A stretch of 64,000 bases of DNA from Tersicoccus phoenicis (GTDB lineage: Bacteria > Actinomycetota > Actinomycetes > Actinomycetales > Micrococcaceae). Below the pieces are notes generated by a model. That model saw only the letters and a list, made by a program, of their open reading frames with translations. It searched no databases and had not been told where the DNA came from. A program made the position numbers and the translations under genes. Positions 1-9,037 of the stretch are shown piece after piece. The stretch covers positions 1 to 64,000 of the forward strand of contig NZ_MRDE01000016.1 in the NCBI RefSeq assembly GCF_001968835.1, read 5' to 3'. Position 1 is the stretch's first letter; every line of letters begins with the position of its first letter.

Positions 1-1
1 C

Positions 2-118
2 GCTGCCTACACCGCCCATCCGGAACGCTTCGGCCACCGCCGACCCGCAGCACCCACACTGCCCGCCACAGCCTGGATCAACCAACCCTCACAGGAGGCC
101 CTCATACAGACCGCCTGA
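2..118 (+). mobile_element. IS3-family transposase, C-terminal fragment (continues beyond left edge)
   Basis: Reading frame 2 gives 38 codons ending in TGA at 116-118. The peptide has AHPERF near its start and LPATAWIN near its end. I recognise this tail from integrase-core transposases of actinobacterial IS3-family elements, where a His-Pro-Glu-Arg-Phe stretch and a Trp-Ile-Asn stretch close the protein. The rest of the element lies outside the window, so length and activity cannot be judged. It points toward the polymerase gene it interrupts. The family call is from memory of such C-termini and is moderately sure. Confidence 0.7.
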
Positions 119-119
119 C

Positions 120-144
120 GGAAACTGTCTCACCAGACTTGACA
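120..144. repeat. Probable right terminal inverted repeat of the IS element
   Basis: Directly after the transposase stop lies GGAAACTGTCTCA, then the stretch ending CTTGACA. This is the usual position and look of an IS3-family right end. Homology to DNA polymerase I resumes a few codons later. The exact border and the target duplication cannot be fixed without the left end. Confidence 0.5.
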
Positions 145-149
145 CCTTC

Positions 150-1082
150 CGGGCGGGCGTCGACGTCGCCACCACCCGCAAGAGTGAGCTCGTCCGGCAT
201 TCCCACCCGGCGATCACACCGCTGCTGGAGTACAAGCAGCTGTCCCGGTTGTTGACCGCCAACGGCTGGGCCTGGCTGGACGAGTGGGTGCGGGACGGCC
301 GGTTCCGCCCCGATTATGTGGTCGGCGCGGTCGTCACCGGACGCTGGGCCACCAGCGGCGGCGGCGCCCTGCAGATCCCGCACCAGATCCGCGCGGCGGC
401 GCACGCGGACCCGGGGCATCGGCTCGTGGTCGCCGACGCCGCGCAACTCGAACCCAGGGTGCTCGGGGCGATGGCGGCCGACGACGCGCTGGCGGCCGCC
501 GCGCGGGGCCGCGACCTCTACGCCGGCGTCGCCGAGCGCGGCTTCGGCGGTGAGCGGTCCGCAGCCAAGGTCGCGATGCTCGGCGCCATGTACGGTGCCA
601 CCACCGGGGAGGCCGGCCGGCTGGTGCCGCAGCTGGCCCGGTCCTTCCCGCGCGCGGTGGCCCTCGTGGAGGCGGCGGCCCGGTTGGGCGAGGCCGGTCG
701 ACCGGTCAGTACCCACCTCGGCCGGAGCACCCCGCCGGCCGGTCCGCGCCTGCGTGACGCTCTCGCCCGCGGTGACCAGCCCGCGCTGCGCGCCAACGGC
801 CGGTTCACCCGGAACTTCATCGTCCAGGGATCCGCCGCCGAGTGGGCGTTGTGCTGGCTCGCGGAGCTGCGTCGGCGCCTCCGTGACCAGGCGCTGGCCG
901 CGCGGCTCGCGTTCTTCGTGCACGACGAGCTGGTCCTGCACGTGCCCGACGACGAGGTGGACGCCGTCGTCGAGGCGGTGGAGGGTGCCGCCGCGGCGGC
1001 GGCCGGGCTGCTCTTCGGTGCCGGCAGCTCGGACTTTCCCGTCAGCGTCGCCGTCGTGGACAGCTATGACCAGGCCAAGTGA
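150..1082 (+). pseudogene. DNA polymerase I-like (3'-5' exonuclease/polymerase) gene, 5'-truncated by IS
   Basis: The frame carries the C-terminal polymerase half of the actinobacterial PolA-like family. From about 180 it reads through the ...HPAITPLLEYKQLSRLLTANGW-type fingers segment. GRWATSGGGALQIP is the template/dNTP region and HDELVLHVP is polymerase motif C with its catalytic Asp. Homology reaches upstream of the first possible start (TTG at 249) to about position 150, where it stops at the IS end. The gene has therefore lost its N-terminal exonuclease half and the front of the polymerase domain. A shortened product from 249 (277 residues) could still be made but would lack the complete fold. 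A housekeeping polA elsewhere in the genome is expected but not seen here. Confidence 0.75.
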
Positions 1083-1100
1083 ACCTCGAGCGGAGCGGGA

Positions 1101-1155
1101 AGGTCAGAGCGGGGAGGTCAGAGCGGGGAGGTCAGAGCGGGGAGGTCAGAGCGGG
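1101..1155. repeat. Four tandem copies of a 14-bp unit (AGGTCAGAGCGGGG)
   Basis: Copies begin at 1101, 1115, 1129 and 1143 and are almost identical; the last is cut short. They fill the gap between the broken polymerase gene and the converging Nudix gene. No coding role is visible. Confidence 0.9.
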
Positions 1156-1160
1156 AACGA

Positions 1161-1844
1161 TCACAGCGGCGCGGGGATCCGGCGTGCGGCGTCCCACGGC
1201 ACGGTCCAGCCCAGCCGGTCGAACGCGCCACTGAGGAGCAGTCCGGTGAAGCCCCACACGATTCCGTCCTCGCCCCCGCCGAGCAGGAACGCCGGGGACA
1301 GGTGCCGGTGGGTGCCGCGCTCGACGACGGCGGTGACGCGGCGGGCCGGGTCCAGCAGGTCGGAGACGGGCACCCGGAACACCCGCGCGGACTCCTCCGG
1401 GTCGACGACGGCGACCGCCGAGGTGGCGGCCCACCAGCCCAGCACCGGGGTCACGCGATACCCCGAGACCGGTATTCCGACCTCGGGCATGCTGCCGAGC
1501 ACCTGCACGCCGTCCGGGTCGAGTCCGGTCTCCTCCCGCGCCTCCCGCAGGGCGGCCGCCTCGACGGACCCATCGAGGTGGTCCACCCCGCCGCCGGGGA
1601 AGGCGATCTGCCCCGGGTGATGGCCGAGCCCGCGGGAGCGCTCGACCAGCAGAACGTCCAGGTCGGCAGGGGCGTAGGCGTTGCCGGTGTCGGCCGGGTG
1701 GTCGTCGAGCACGCCGAACAGCATTAGCACGGCGGCCGCCCGGGCGGTGGCCGGGTCCAGCGCCAGCAACGGATCGGCGGACGGGGTCCGGGTGAGCCGG
1801 TCGCCCCGGGCGCCCAGCTGGACCAGGTCGGTGTAAGCGCTCAT
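1161..1844 (-). CDS. nudL: CoA pyrophosphatase-type Nudix hydrolase (NudL-like)
   Basis: The 227-residue protein carries a Nudix box reading [10 protein letters not shown], then [11 protein letters not shown], which matches G-x5-E-x7-REUxEExGU. The upstream [12 protein letters not shown] stretch is typical of the YeaB/NudL group that splits coenzyme A into 4'-phosphopantetheine and 3',5'-ADP. Family members need a divalent metal held by the Glu residues of the box. The ATG at 1844 overlaps the stop of nth as ATGA, so the two genes are translationally coupled. The same pairing occurs beside marP in mycobacteria. A longer frame upstream exists but only antisense-like sequence precedes the ATG. 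Substrate is inferred from family and context. Confidence 0.88.
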   Translation of the reverse strand: MSAYTDLVQLGARGDRLTRTPSADPLLALDPATARAAAVLMLFGVLDDHPADTGNAYAPADLDVLLVERSRGLGHHPGQIAFPGGGVDHLDGSVEAAALREAREETGLDPDGVQVLGSMPEVGIPVSGYRVTPVLGWWAATSAVAVVDPEESARVFRVPVSDLLDPARRVTAVVERGTHRHLSPAFLLGGGEDGIVWGFTGLLLSGAFDRLGWTVPWDAARRIPAPL

Positions 1845-2623
1845 GTGCCCAAGGAGAACCCCTCGGCGCGCAACTGCTGCCGGGTCGCCCCCGACAGGAC
1901 CCGGGCCAGCAGGTCCTCCCGCCCGGGAGCGAGTTCGTACTTGAGCAGCTGATGGGCGGCGGCCGGGTCGGTCTCCCCGATCCCCGCCGATGGGCACAGG
2001 CCGGCGATGACGCAGGCTCCGCAGGCGGGCTTGCGCGCGTGGCACACCCGGCGGCCGTGGAAGATCAGCCGGTGCGAGAACATCGTCCACTCGGACCGTT
2101 CGATCAGCTCCGCGACGTCCTTCTCCACCTGGACCGGGTCCTCCGAGGTGGTCAGTTCAAGTCGCCGGGACAGCCGGCCGAAGTGGGTGTCGACGGTCAG
2201 ACCCGGGATCCCGAACGCGTTGCCGAGCACCACGTTCGCGGTCTTGCGTCCGACGCCGGGCAGGGTGACGAGCGCGTCCAGGTCGGCCGGCACCTCGCCG
2301 TCGAACTCGTCGACCAGGCGGTTCGCCAGGGCCAGCAGGCTACGGGACTTGGCACGGAAGAAGCCCGTGGGCTGGACCAGCTCCTGCAGCCGGGTCTCGT
2401 CCGCCGCGGCCAGGGCGTGCGCGTCCGGGTAGGCGGCGAACAGGGCGGGGGTGACGGCGTTGACCCGCACGTCGGTCGTCTGTGCGGAGAGCACGGTGGC
2501 GACGAGCAGCTCGAACGGGTTGCCGAAGTCCAGCTCCGCCACCGCGTACGGGTAGGTCTGCGCCAGGAGCCGGTTGATCCGACGGGAACGCCGTTTGCGC
2601 GCCAACGGGGACTCGGCGCTCAT
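1841..2623 (-). CDS. nth: Endonuclease III, DNA glycosylase/AP lyase
   Basis: Base-excision repair enzyme that removes oxidised pyrimidines and nicks the abasic site. The 260-residue protein has the helix-hairpin-helix [13 protein letters not shown], which contains the catalytic Lys. The [12 protein letters not shown] segment after it contains the catalytic Asp. Four cysteines in a C-x6-C-x2-C-x5-C arrangement near the C-terminus bind a [4Fe-4S] cluster. I place the start at the ATG at 2623 ([11 protein letters not shown]). A frame extending to 2701 would add 26 residues that run into the neighbouring gene region. It is coupled to the downstream Nudix gene by a 4-nt overlap. Confidence 0.95.
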   Translation of the reverse strand: MSAESPLARKRRSRRINRLLAQTYPYAVAELDFGNPFELLVATVLSAQTTDVRVNAVTPALFAAYPDAHALAAADETRLQELVQPTGFFRAKSRSLLALANRLVDEFDGEVPADLDALVTLPGVGRKTANVVLGNAFGIPGLTVDTHFGRLSRRLELTTSEDPVQVEKDVAELIERSEWTMFSHRLIFHGRRVCHARKPACGACVIAGLCPSAGIGETDPAAAHQLLKYELAPGREDLLARVLSGATRQQLRAEGFSLGT

Positions 2624-2693
2624 CGACCGCGCACCGGCGTGGCGCACCGCGCGAGCCGGTGGGCTCGCCCGGCGAGCGCCGGGGATCACCGGA

Positions 2694-3935
2694 TCAGGCA
2701 CGTTCGATGCTGTTCAGGTCGTGCAGGACGGCGGTCCGCCCGTCCGTGTGCTGGACCAGGAACGCGTTGCCGCGGTCCTGCAGCGCCAGGATCCAGGCGC
2801 CCGGTTCGAGCATGAAGCGCTGGGCACCGGTGCGTTCGTCGAACGTCGGCCGCGGGTAGGCGACGGCGAACCAGAAGGCCTCGAACGGCTCCTGCCTCTC
2901 CTCGGTGCGGGAGCGATCGCCGTGCCCCGGCTCGTCCGGATCGACGACGGCACCGATGGTCGGGGACACGGCCGAGGACCCGGTCCGGCGCTCGTCGCTG
3001 CCCTGCCCCGCCGGCTCCCACCAATCGGGCTCGGCCGTGGTCCGCCGCTCCTCGGTGTCCTCGGTGTCCTCGGTGTCCTCGGCGGGAACGCCGGTCACCG
3101 TGTGGGCGTCGGCGTCGGCGTCGATCGTCGCGTCCGGGCTGGCCAAGGCACGGGGCGCCGTGTTCCCATCGGTCACCGACGTCGCGGGCGTGGTGCCGGC
3201 CGGCGTCTCCTCGGTGACCTGCTCGGCCCGCTCCGCGTCCGCCTCCGCCGGGCGGGCGACGAGCCGCGCCTCGACGGACGGACGCACCGTGAAGTCGGCG
3301 GCGAAGACCGGGATGTGCGGGCCGCCGACGGTCGCGACGAGCAGGCCGAGGGCGCCGATCAGGGCGATGATCGGTCCCGCCTGGAAGAAGCTGGCGACGC
3401 TGAGGAAGTGGAACACGGTCGCCACCGACGCGACCACGGAGGCGAACTGGTCCAGGGAGAGGGAGCCGATCCTCAGGACCTCGTCCTTGCCGCTGAGCCG
3501 TCGCGCGATGAAGAGAGCACCGACCACCAGGGGCAGCATGAGCCCGAAGACGACGACCTGAGCCGTGGAACCCATGCTCCACAGGTTGATGTACGGGCTG
3601 TAGCCGTTGCCGAAGTCCACGAACAGCGGGATGACGCTGCCGATGAGCAGGACCACGATCGACCCGAACACCGTCAGGTCTCGCACCGTGAACGGGCCCG
3701 CCACGGCCCGCTGCCGCTCGTCCCGTCCAGCCGGAGTCCGTCCAGCCGGAGTCCGTCCAGCCGGATCGCGCCCAGCCGAGTCCTGACCAGTCGTGTCGCG
3801 GGTCCGGGTCTCTGCCGAGCGCCCGGCCACGGTCCACGCCTTCGGCGCCCCGGACGACGTCCCGGACGCGTCGTGCGTCGTCGTCTCCGGCCGGCCGGAG
3901 CCGGCACTTCGGCTCTCGAGCGGATCCTGACCCAT
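2694..3935 (-). CDS. Predicted membrane protein with disordered acidic tail, function unknown
   Basis: The 413-residue protein starts with about 75 polar residues, including three AGRTPAGR-like repeats. Four hydrophobic segments follow at roughly 83-105, 120-145, 160-180 and 185-205. A long acidic linker comes next, with an [10 protein letters not shown] repeat encoded by 9-bp tandem repeats near 3053-3080. A folded-looking C-terminal segment ([17 protein letters not shown]) ends the protein. I do not recognise a named family. It lies 70 nt upstream of nth on the same strand and may be co-transcribed. The C-terminal segment hints at a soluble domain on the cytosolic side, which is inference. 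Confidence 0.7.
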   Translation of the reverse strand: MGQDPLESRSAGSGRPETTTHDASGTSSGAPKAWTVAGRSAETRTRDTTGQDSAGRDPAGRTPAGRTPAGRDERQRAVAGPFTVRDLTVFGSIVVLLIGSVIPLFVDFGNGYSPYINLWSMGSTAQVVVFGLMLPLVVGALFIARRLSGKDEVLRIGSLSLDQFASVVASVATVFHFLSVASFFQAGPIIALIGALGLLVATVGGPHIPVFAADFTVRPSVEARLVARPAEADAERAEQVTEETPAGTTPATSVTDGNTAPRALASPDATIDADADAHTVTGVPAEDTEDTEDTEERRTTAEPDWWEPAGQGSDERRTGSSAVSPTIGAVVDPDEPGHGDRSRTEERQEPFEAFWFAVAYPRPTFDERTGAQRFMLEPGAWILALQDRGNAFLVQHTDGRTAVLHDLNSIERA

Positions 3936-4073
3936 GGGCCCTCCTCGGTGTGCATCGCCGGGTGCCGCGGCGTACGGCGTCGATCTGCGTCCAGCCTAGC
4001 TGGGCACCGCTGCGCGCGAACCACCGCGCACCACCTCCGAACCGACCGCGGCCCGCCGGCGCAACCAGCCAGC

Positions 4074-4091
4074 GGTCACCGATCCGTGACC
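4074..4091. promoter_or_regulatory. Inverted repeat upstream of acs
   Basis: GGTCAC-CGATCC-GTGACC is a perfect 6-bp inverted repeat with a 6-nt spacer, about 85 nt before the acs start. It is the size of a dimeric regulator site. It is not the usual Crp/GlxR half-site (TGTGA), so the binder is unknown. Confidence 0.35.
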
Positions 4092-4176
4092 CACGGCACA
4101 ACGGGTGGGGGCGTCCCGTAGTCTGACGGCAGCGAGACCGTGCTCGGATGAGAACGCGACGAGAGAAAGGCGCACC

Positions 4177-6138
4177 ATGTCATCGGACGAGTCCACCCCC
4201 CTCGACAACCTCTCCCACGAGGAGCGCTCGTTCGCTCCCGACCCCGCGTTCGCCCGCGACGCTGTCGCCCAGGCGACGCTGTACGCCGAGGCCGACCAGG
4301 ACCGGCTCGCGTTCTGGGCCCGGCAGGCCCGCGAGCTGCTGACCTGGGAGACGGACTTCACGGACACCCTCGACTGGTCGAACCCGCCCTTCGCCCGCTG
4401 GTTCGGCGGCGGGAAGCTCAATGCCGCCTACAACGCCCTGGACCGGCATGTGGAGGCCGGCAACGGAGACCGGGTGGCCATCCACTTCGAGGGTGAGCCC
4501 GGCGACACCCGCGCGTACACCTACGCGCAGCTGACCGAGGAGGTGAAGAAGGCCGCCAACGCCTTCGCCGCCCTCGGGGTCACCGCGGGCGACCGGGTGG
4601 CGGTCTACCTGCCGATGATCCCCGAAGCGGTCATCACCATGCTGGCCTGCGCCCGGATCGGCGCCGCCCACTCGGTGGTCTTCGGGGGCTTCTCCGCCGA
4701 CGCGCTGCGCAGCCGGATCGACGACGCCGAGGCGAAGCTGGTCGTCACCGCCGACGGCACCTGGCGGCGCGGCAAGCCCAGCCCGCTCAAGCCCGCCGTC
4801 GACGCCGCTCTGGCCGACGGGCAGTCCACCGTCGAGAACGTCGTCGTCGTCCAGCGCAACGGGGAGCCGGTCGAGTGGACCGAGGGCCGGGATGCGTGGT
4901 GGTCGGACACCGTCGGCACGGCCTCCGCCGAGCACACCGCCGAGGCGTTCGACGCCGAACAGCCGCTCTACATCCTGTACACCTCCGGTACGACGGGCAA
5001 GCCGAAGGGCATCCTGCACACCACCGGCGGTTACCTCACGCAGACCGCGTTCACCCATCGCAACGTCTTCGACCTGCGGCCCGAGACGGACGTGTACTGG
5101 TGCACCGCGGACATCGGGTGGGTCACCGGGCACAGCTACGTGGTGTACGGCCCGCTGGTCAACGGCGCCACCCAGGTCATCTACGAGGGCACGCCGGACA
5201 CCCCGCACCAGGGCCGCTGGTGGGAGCTGGTGCAGAAGTACGGGGTCACCATCCTCTACACGGCGCCCACCGCGATCCGCACCATGATGAAGTGGGGCGA
5301 CGACATCCCGGGCCAGTACGACCTGTCCTCGCTCCGCGTGCTCGGCTCCGTCGGTGAGCCGATCAACCCGGAGGCGTGGATGTGGTACCGCCGGGTGATC
5401 GGCGCGGACCGCTGCCCGGTCGTGGACACCTGGTGGCAGACCGAAACGGGCGCCATCATGATCTCCCCACTGCCCGGCGTCACCGCGACGAAGCCGGGCT
5501 CGGCGCAGGTGCCGCTGCCGGGTATCACCGCCGACGTCGTCGACGACACGGGCGCCTCCCTCGGGGACGGTGAGGCCGGCTACCTCGTGCTCCGGGAGCC
5601 GTGGCCGTCCATGCTGCGGAACATCTGGGGCGACCCGGACCGGTTCGTGCAGACCTACTGGTCCCGGTTCCCGGGCATGTACTTCGCGGGTGACGGCGCC
5701 AAGAAGGACGACGACGGCGACGTCTGGTTGCTGGGCCGGGTCGACGACGTCATGAACGTCTCCGGGCACCGGCTCTCCACCGCCGAGATCGAGTCCTCCC
5801 TGGTCGGCCACCCGGCGGTCGCCGAGGCCGCCGTCGTGGGCGCCGCGGACGAGACCACGGGGCAGGCGGTGATCGCGTTCGTCATCCTGCGGGGCTCCGC
5901 GGCGGAGGAGGATCACGACGCGATGAGTGAGACCCTGCGGCAGCACGTGGGCAAGGACATCGGCGCGATAGCCAAGCCCCGGAAGGTCCTGATCGTCCCC
6001 GAGCTGCCCAAGACCCGATCCGGGAAGATCATGCGGCGCCTGCTCAAGGACGTCGCCGAGGGCCGCGAGGTCGGCGACGCCACCACGCTCGCGGACAGCA
6101 CCGTGATGAACCAGATCGCCGCGGACTTCGCGAAGTAA
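4177..6138 (+). CDS. acs: Acetyl-CoA synthetase (AMP-forming)
   Basis: Converts acetate, ATP and CoA to acetyl-CoA through acetyl-AMP. At 653 residues it has the family's usual length. The P-loop-like motif [11 protein letters not shown] begins at residue 268. The [10 protein letters not shown] adenylate-binding motif and the hinge region follow. [13 protein letters not shown] near the C-terminus contains the conserved Lys (about residue 617), which is acetylated in studied Acs enzymes to switch them off. The start at 4177 is supported by GAGAGAAAGG eight bases upstream. An earlier in-frame start at 4105 lacks such support. It is transcribed alone, divergent from the membrane gene. Confidence 0.96.
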   Translation: MSSDESTPLDNLSHEERSFAPDPAFARDAVAQATLYAEADQDRLAFWARQARELLTWETDFTDTLDWSNPPFARWFGGGKLNAAYNALDRHVEAGNGDRVAIHFEGEPGDTRAYTYAQLTEEVKKAANAFAALGVTAGDRVAVYLPMIPEAVITMLACARIGAAHSVVFGGFSADALRSRIDDAEAKLVVTADGTWRRGKPSPLKPAVDAALADGQSTVENVVVVQRNGEPVEWTEGRDAWWSDTVGTASAEHTAEAFDAEQPLYILYTSGTTGKPKGILHTTGGYLTQTAFTHRNVFDLRPETDVYWCTADIGWVTGHSYVVYGPLVNGATQVIYEGTPDTPHQGRWWELVQKYGVTILYTAPTAIRTMMKWGDDIPGQYDLSSLRVLGSVGEPINPEAWMWYRRVIGADRCPVVDTWWQTETGAIMISPLPGVTATKPGSAQVPLPGITADVVDDTGASLGDGEAGYLVLREPWPSMLRNIWGDPDRFVQTYWSRFPGMYFAGDGAKKDDDGDVWLLGRVDDVMNVSGHRLSTAEIESSLVGHPAVAEAAVVGAADETTGQAVIAFVILRGSAAEEDHDAMSETLRQHVGKDIGAIAKPRKVLIVPELPKTRSGKIMRRLLKDVAEGREVGDATTLADSTVMNQIAADFAK

Positions 6139-6192
6139 GACACCGAGCACCGGGAGCCCGGGCCACGAGCCGGCTGCGGCACACTGGTTCCC

Positions 6193-6645
6193 ATGAGTGA
6201 TCGCCGCAGTCTGCTCGTGCTCAACGGGCCCAACCTGAACCTGCTCGGCACCCGCAGGCCCGAGACCTACGGCCGCGACACCCTGGCCGACGTCGAGGCG
6301 CGGGTGCGCGACGCCGCGGCCGCGCGAGGCCTGGACGTCGCGTTCGTCCAGTCCAACCACGAGGGCGCACTCGTCGACGCCATCCACGCCGCCCGCGGTG
6401 TGCGCTCCGGCATCATCATCAACCCGGGCGCCTACGGGCACACGTCGATCGCGTTGCACGACGCCCTCGAGGCGGTCCAACCGCTGCCGGTCGTCGAGGT
6501 GCACATCAGCAACGTGCACCGGCGCGAGCCGTTCCGGCAGCACTCCTACGTCTCCCCCCAGGCGGACGCCGTCATCGTGGGCGCCGGCGTGCACGGGTAC
6601 ACGCTGGCCGTCGACCACCTCGCGGAACTGCTGACCGGGAACTGA
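6193..6645 (+). CDS. aroQ: Type II 3-dehydroquinate dehydratase
   Basis: Third step of the shikimate pathway, dehydroquinate to dehydroshikimate. The 150-residue protein is the standard type II length. LNGPNLNLLGTR and the following Tyr form the catalytic start. NPGAYGHTS carries substrate-contacting residues. EVHISNVHRREPFRQHS contains the active-site His and the lid arginine. The gene follows acs after 54 nt on the same strand and converges with marP. It stands alone, without other aro genes. Confidence 0.95.
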   Translation: MSDRRSLLVLNGPNLNLLGTRRPETYGRDTLADVEARVRDAAAARGLDVAFVQSNHEGALVDAIHAARGVRSGIIINPGAYGHTSIALHDALEAVQPLPVVEVHISNVHRREPFRQHSYVSPQADAVIVGAGVHGYTLAVDHLAELLTGN

Positions 6646-6690
6646 CCGACGCCCGCGACTGACGGCCGCGGCAACCGGGAAACAGCCGCG

Positions 6691-7875
6691 TCAGCCGCGG
6701 ACGCACGCTCCCGTCGACACGCCGGCGGTGCCCGCGCCGTCGACGACGGACCGCACCTGCGCGAGCGTGAGCGCATACCCCACCGGGACGTTCTCCCGGG
6801 ACTTGGCGAACACCATGCCGACCACGCGACCGCGCGTGTCCAGCAGAGGACCGCCCGAATTGCCCTGCTGCACGTCGGCGGAGAGCTGGTACACCTCGCG
6901 GGGCGACGTGCCACTGCCGTAGATGTCCGGCACCCGCACCGTCCCGCGGGACTGCACGCCCGCCGGCTTGGCCTGGTACGGCCCGCCGAGGGGATACCCG
7001 GCGACGACGGCCGAGTCCCCACCCGCCAGCTGACCGCCCGCCTGCAGGGGGGCGGTGCCGAGGCCGTCCACCGCGAGCACGGCGACGTCCTGCGCGGGAT
7101 CGAAGAGCACGACGTCCGCCGGCAGCGCGTTCTGTCCCGGAACCTCCACCACCGGCTGGTCGACACCGGCGACGACGTGGGCGTTGGTCACCACCCGACC
7201 CGGGGAGATCACCCACCCGGAGCCGGTCTGGTTCTGTCCGCACTGGTAGGCGTTGCCGGTGATCCGCAGCACCGAACCGGACGCGGCGCGCAGCGCCGGG
7301 GTGTCCGTGGTCTCGTCCGGCACCGGCACCGGTGTGTTCTGCAGGTTCTCGGCCAGGATCCGCGGGATACCGCCGGTGGTGAACAGGCCGGCACGGGCCT
7401 GGGCCATTGAGGCGGCGACCGGCGGCGGGGTGAGCCGGTCGATGGTCTGCAACACCGTCGAACCCGCGATGGCCCGCGACAGCATCGGCACGCCCATGGT
7501 GGAGACCGCGAACGCGATCAGGCTCAGCGCGAGAGCGCACACGACGACGTTCACGGCGCCGCCCAGCGCCCGGTCCAGAGCACGGATCGGGCCGATCCGG
7601 CCGATCGCGCGCCGGATGGCCGCACCCACCCGGGACCCGAGTCCACTGCCGAGCACGAGCAGCAGCACGACGACGGCGATCACCGCGGGGGTGCGCCACG
7701 CGCTGTCGGTGACCCACTGACTGACCAGAGGGACCGCGAAGAAGGCGGCCACTGCACCGAGCGCGAAGCCGGCAAGACTGCCGATGCTGACCAGGAACCC
7801 GACCCGCAGGCCGTGGATCAGGTAGCCGAGGAGGATCAGCACGAGCAGGACGTCGAGCAGGGAGATAGGGGGCAC
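6691..7875 (-). CDS. marP: Membrane-anchored periplasmic serine protease, MarP type
   Basis: Trypsin-like protease anchored by an N-terminal CvpA-like membrane domain. In Mycobacterium tuberculosis the homologue is needed for acid resistance. The 394-residue protein begins with four hydrophobic helices in the first about 150 residues. The protease domain follows with His in NAHVVAG, Asp in DVAVLAV and Ser in QGNSGGPL. Single cysteines in YQCGQ and in the last residues (GACVRG) match the disulfide pair of MarP. I chose the GTG at 7875, preceded by AAGGAAGAA and giving the family length. The frame stays open to 8103 without a better start. Confidence 0.92.
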   Translation of the reverse strand: MPPISLLDVLLVLILLGYLIHGLRVGFLVSIGSLAGFALGAVAAFFAVPLVSQWVTDSAWRTPAVIAVVVLLLVLGSGLGSRVGAAIRRAIGRIGPIRALDRALGGAVNVVVCALALSLIAFAVSTMGVPMLSRAIAGSTVLQTIDRLTPPPVAASMAQARAGLFTTGGIPRILAENLQNTPVPVPDETTDTPALRAASGSVLRITGNAYQCGQNQTGSGWVISPGRVVTNAHVVAGVDQPVVEVPGQNALPADVVLFDPAQDVAVLAVDGLGTAPLQAGGQLAGGDSAVVAGYPLGGPYQAKPAGVQSRGTVRVPDIYGSGTSPREVYQLSADVQQGNSGGPLLDTRGRVVGMVFAKSRENVPVGYALTLAQVRSVVDGAGTAGVSTGACVRG

Positions 7876-8112
7876 GGGTGTTCTTCCTTCCGCGGTCCCC
7901 GCCTCGGTGGCCGGACGGACCGTGCTCCCGAGCGTATCGGCCGGCGCTGGCAGCCGTCTGGACCGGACCCGGCAACTCCCCGATGCCCGCCGTCTGCGGC
8001 AGCCTCCGGGGTGGCTGCGGCCCTCGAAGGCGTTTGCCGTTGTCAGCTGACGGTCATGGTCCGTGGGTAGAGTTCCCGGGGAGCCCGCTAGCCCGGTGCG
8101 CACGCCTCGGGC

Positions 8113-8128
8113 TGTGGCTCATGCCACA
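8113..8128. promoter_or_regulatory. Crp/GlxR-like palindrome upstream of crp
   Basis: TGTGGCTCATGCCACA has perfect 6-bp arms and resembles the TGTGA-N6-TCACA consensus of the Crp family. It sits 75 nt before the crp start, in the 327-bp gap shared with marP, and fits autoregulation or control of either gene. Confidence 0.5.
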
Positions 8129-8147
8129 ATGAACGCAGACGACGTCG

Positions 8148-8163
8148 TGACCGATCGCGGTCA
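8148..8163. promoter_or_regulatory. Second palindrome upstream of crp
   Basis: TGACCGATCGCGGTCA has perfect 6-bp arms around a 4-nt centre, 39 nt before the crp start. The remainder of the marP-crp gap (7876-8202) shows no gene. The binder is unknown. Confidence 0.35.
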
Positions 8164-8202
8164 GGACGAGAACGATGCCGCGCCCGGCGGAGAGGAACGC
8201 TC

Positions 8203-8886
8203 ATGGCCATGGACCTGGAGGTACTGCGCCAGTCGGCGCTGTTCGCCCCGCTCGCGGACGACGTGTTCGCGGCCGTCACGGAAGGGCTGACGGAGGTCAA
8301 TCTCTCCCGCGGCTCCTCGGTGTTCCGGGAGGGTGACCGGGGCGACGAGCTGTACTTCATCCTCGCCGGCAAGATCAAGCTCGGCCGCACGGCCGTCGAC
8401 GGCCGGGAGAACCTGCTGGCGATCCTCGGCCCGGGAGACCTGTTCGGTGAGATGGCCCTGTTCGATCCCGCCGCCCGCAACGCGACCGCGACCGCCGTGT
8501 CCGAGACCCGGCTCGTCGCCCTCAAGCACGACGACCTCCGCACCGCGATCGAGACCCGGCCCGAGGTCTCCACCCAGCTGCTCCGCGCGCTCGCCCAGCG
8601 GCTGCGCCGCACCGACGAGTCGCTGGCGGACATGGTGTTCTCGGACGTGCCCGGCCGCGTCGCCAAGGCGCTGCTCGACCTGGCGGACCGGTTCGGTCGC
8701 CCCGCCACCGACGGCATCCTGGTCGCGCACGAACTCACACAGGAGGAACTGGCTCAGCTGGTCGGTGCGTCTCGCGAGACCGTGAACAAGGCGCTGGCCG
8801 AATTCGTGCAGCGCGGCTGGCTGCGACTCGAGGCGCGCGCCGTCGTCATCCTGGACATGCAGCGCCTGCGCCAGCGCTCCCGCTGA
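8203..8886 (+). CDS. crp: Crp/Fnr-family cAMP-responsive regulator
   Basis: The 227-residue protein has an N-terminal cyclic-nucleotide-binding beta barrel (about 10-125). It includes the phosphate-binding-cassette stretch GDLFGEMALFDPAARNATATA, with Arg and Thr/Ala at the positions that hold cAMP in mycobacterial Crp. A long dimer helix follows. The winged helix-turn-helix is near the C-terminus, with LTQEELAQLVGASRETVNKAL as its core. Position beside marP and upstream of ridA/ponA matches mycobacterial Rv3676 and corynebacterial GlxR. ATG at 8203 or 8209 could start translation. Two palindromes upstream suggest autoregulation. Confidence 0.93.
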   Translation: MAMDLEVLRQSALFAPLADDVFAAVTEGLTEVNLSRGSSVFREGDRGDELYFILAGKIKLGRTAVDGRENLLAILGPGDLFGEMALFDPAARNATATAVSETRLVALKHDDLRTAIETRPEVSTQLLRALAQRLRRTDESLADMVFSDVPGRVAKALLDLADRFGRPATDGILVAHELTQEELAQLVGASRETVNKALAEFVQRGWLRLEARAVVILDMQRLRQRSR

Positions 8887-9037
8887 CACCGGCCCGGAGA
8901 CTGGCGCGATCCGGTTCGGGCGGAAGGGGGACGTGTCGACCGGAGCGAGCTCTGCGAGCGCCGGGAGATCCAGTCCCCCGTGCCCGGGCGGGGCCGGGTC
9001 GCGCCGACCTCTCGCCGGATTCCCGATCGGCGTGAGG

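Noticed and set aside
4074-4091. Crp site for acs
   Set aside because: The arms are GGTCAC/GTGACC, not TGTGA/TCACA; kept only as an unassigned inverted repeat.
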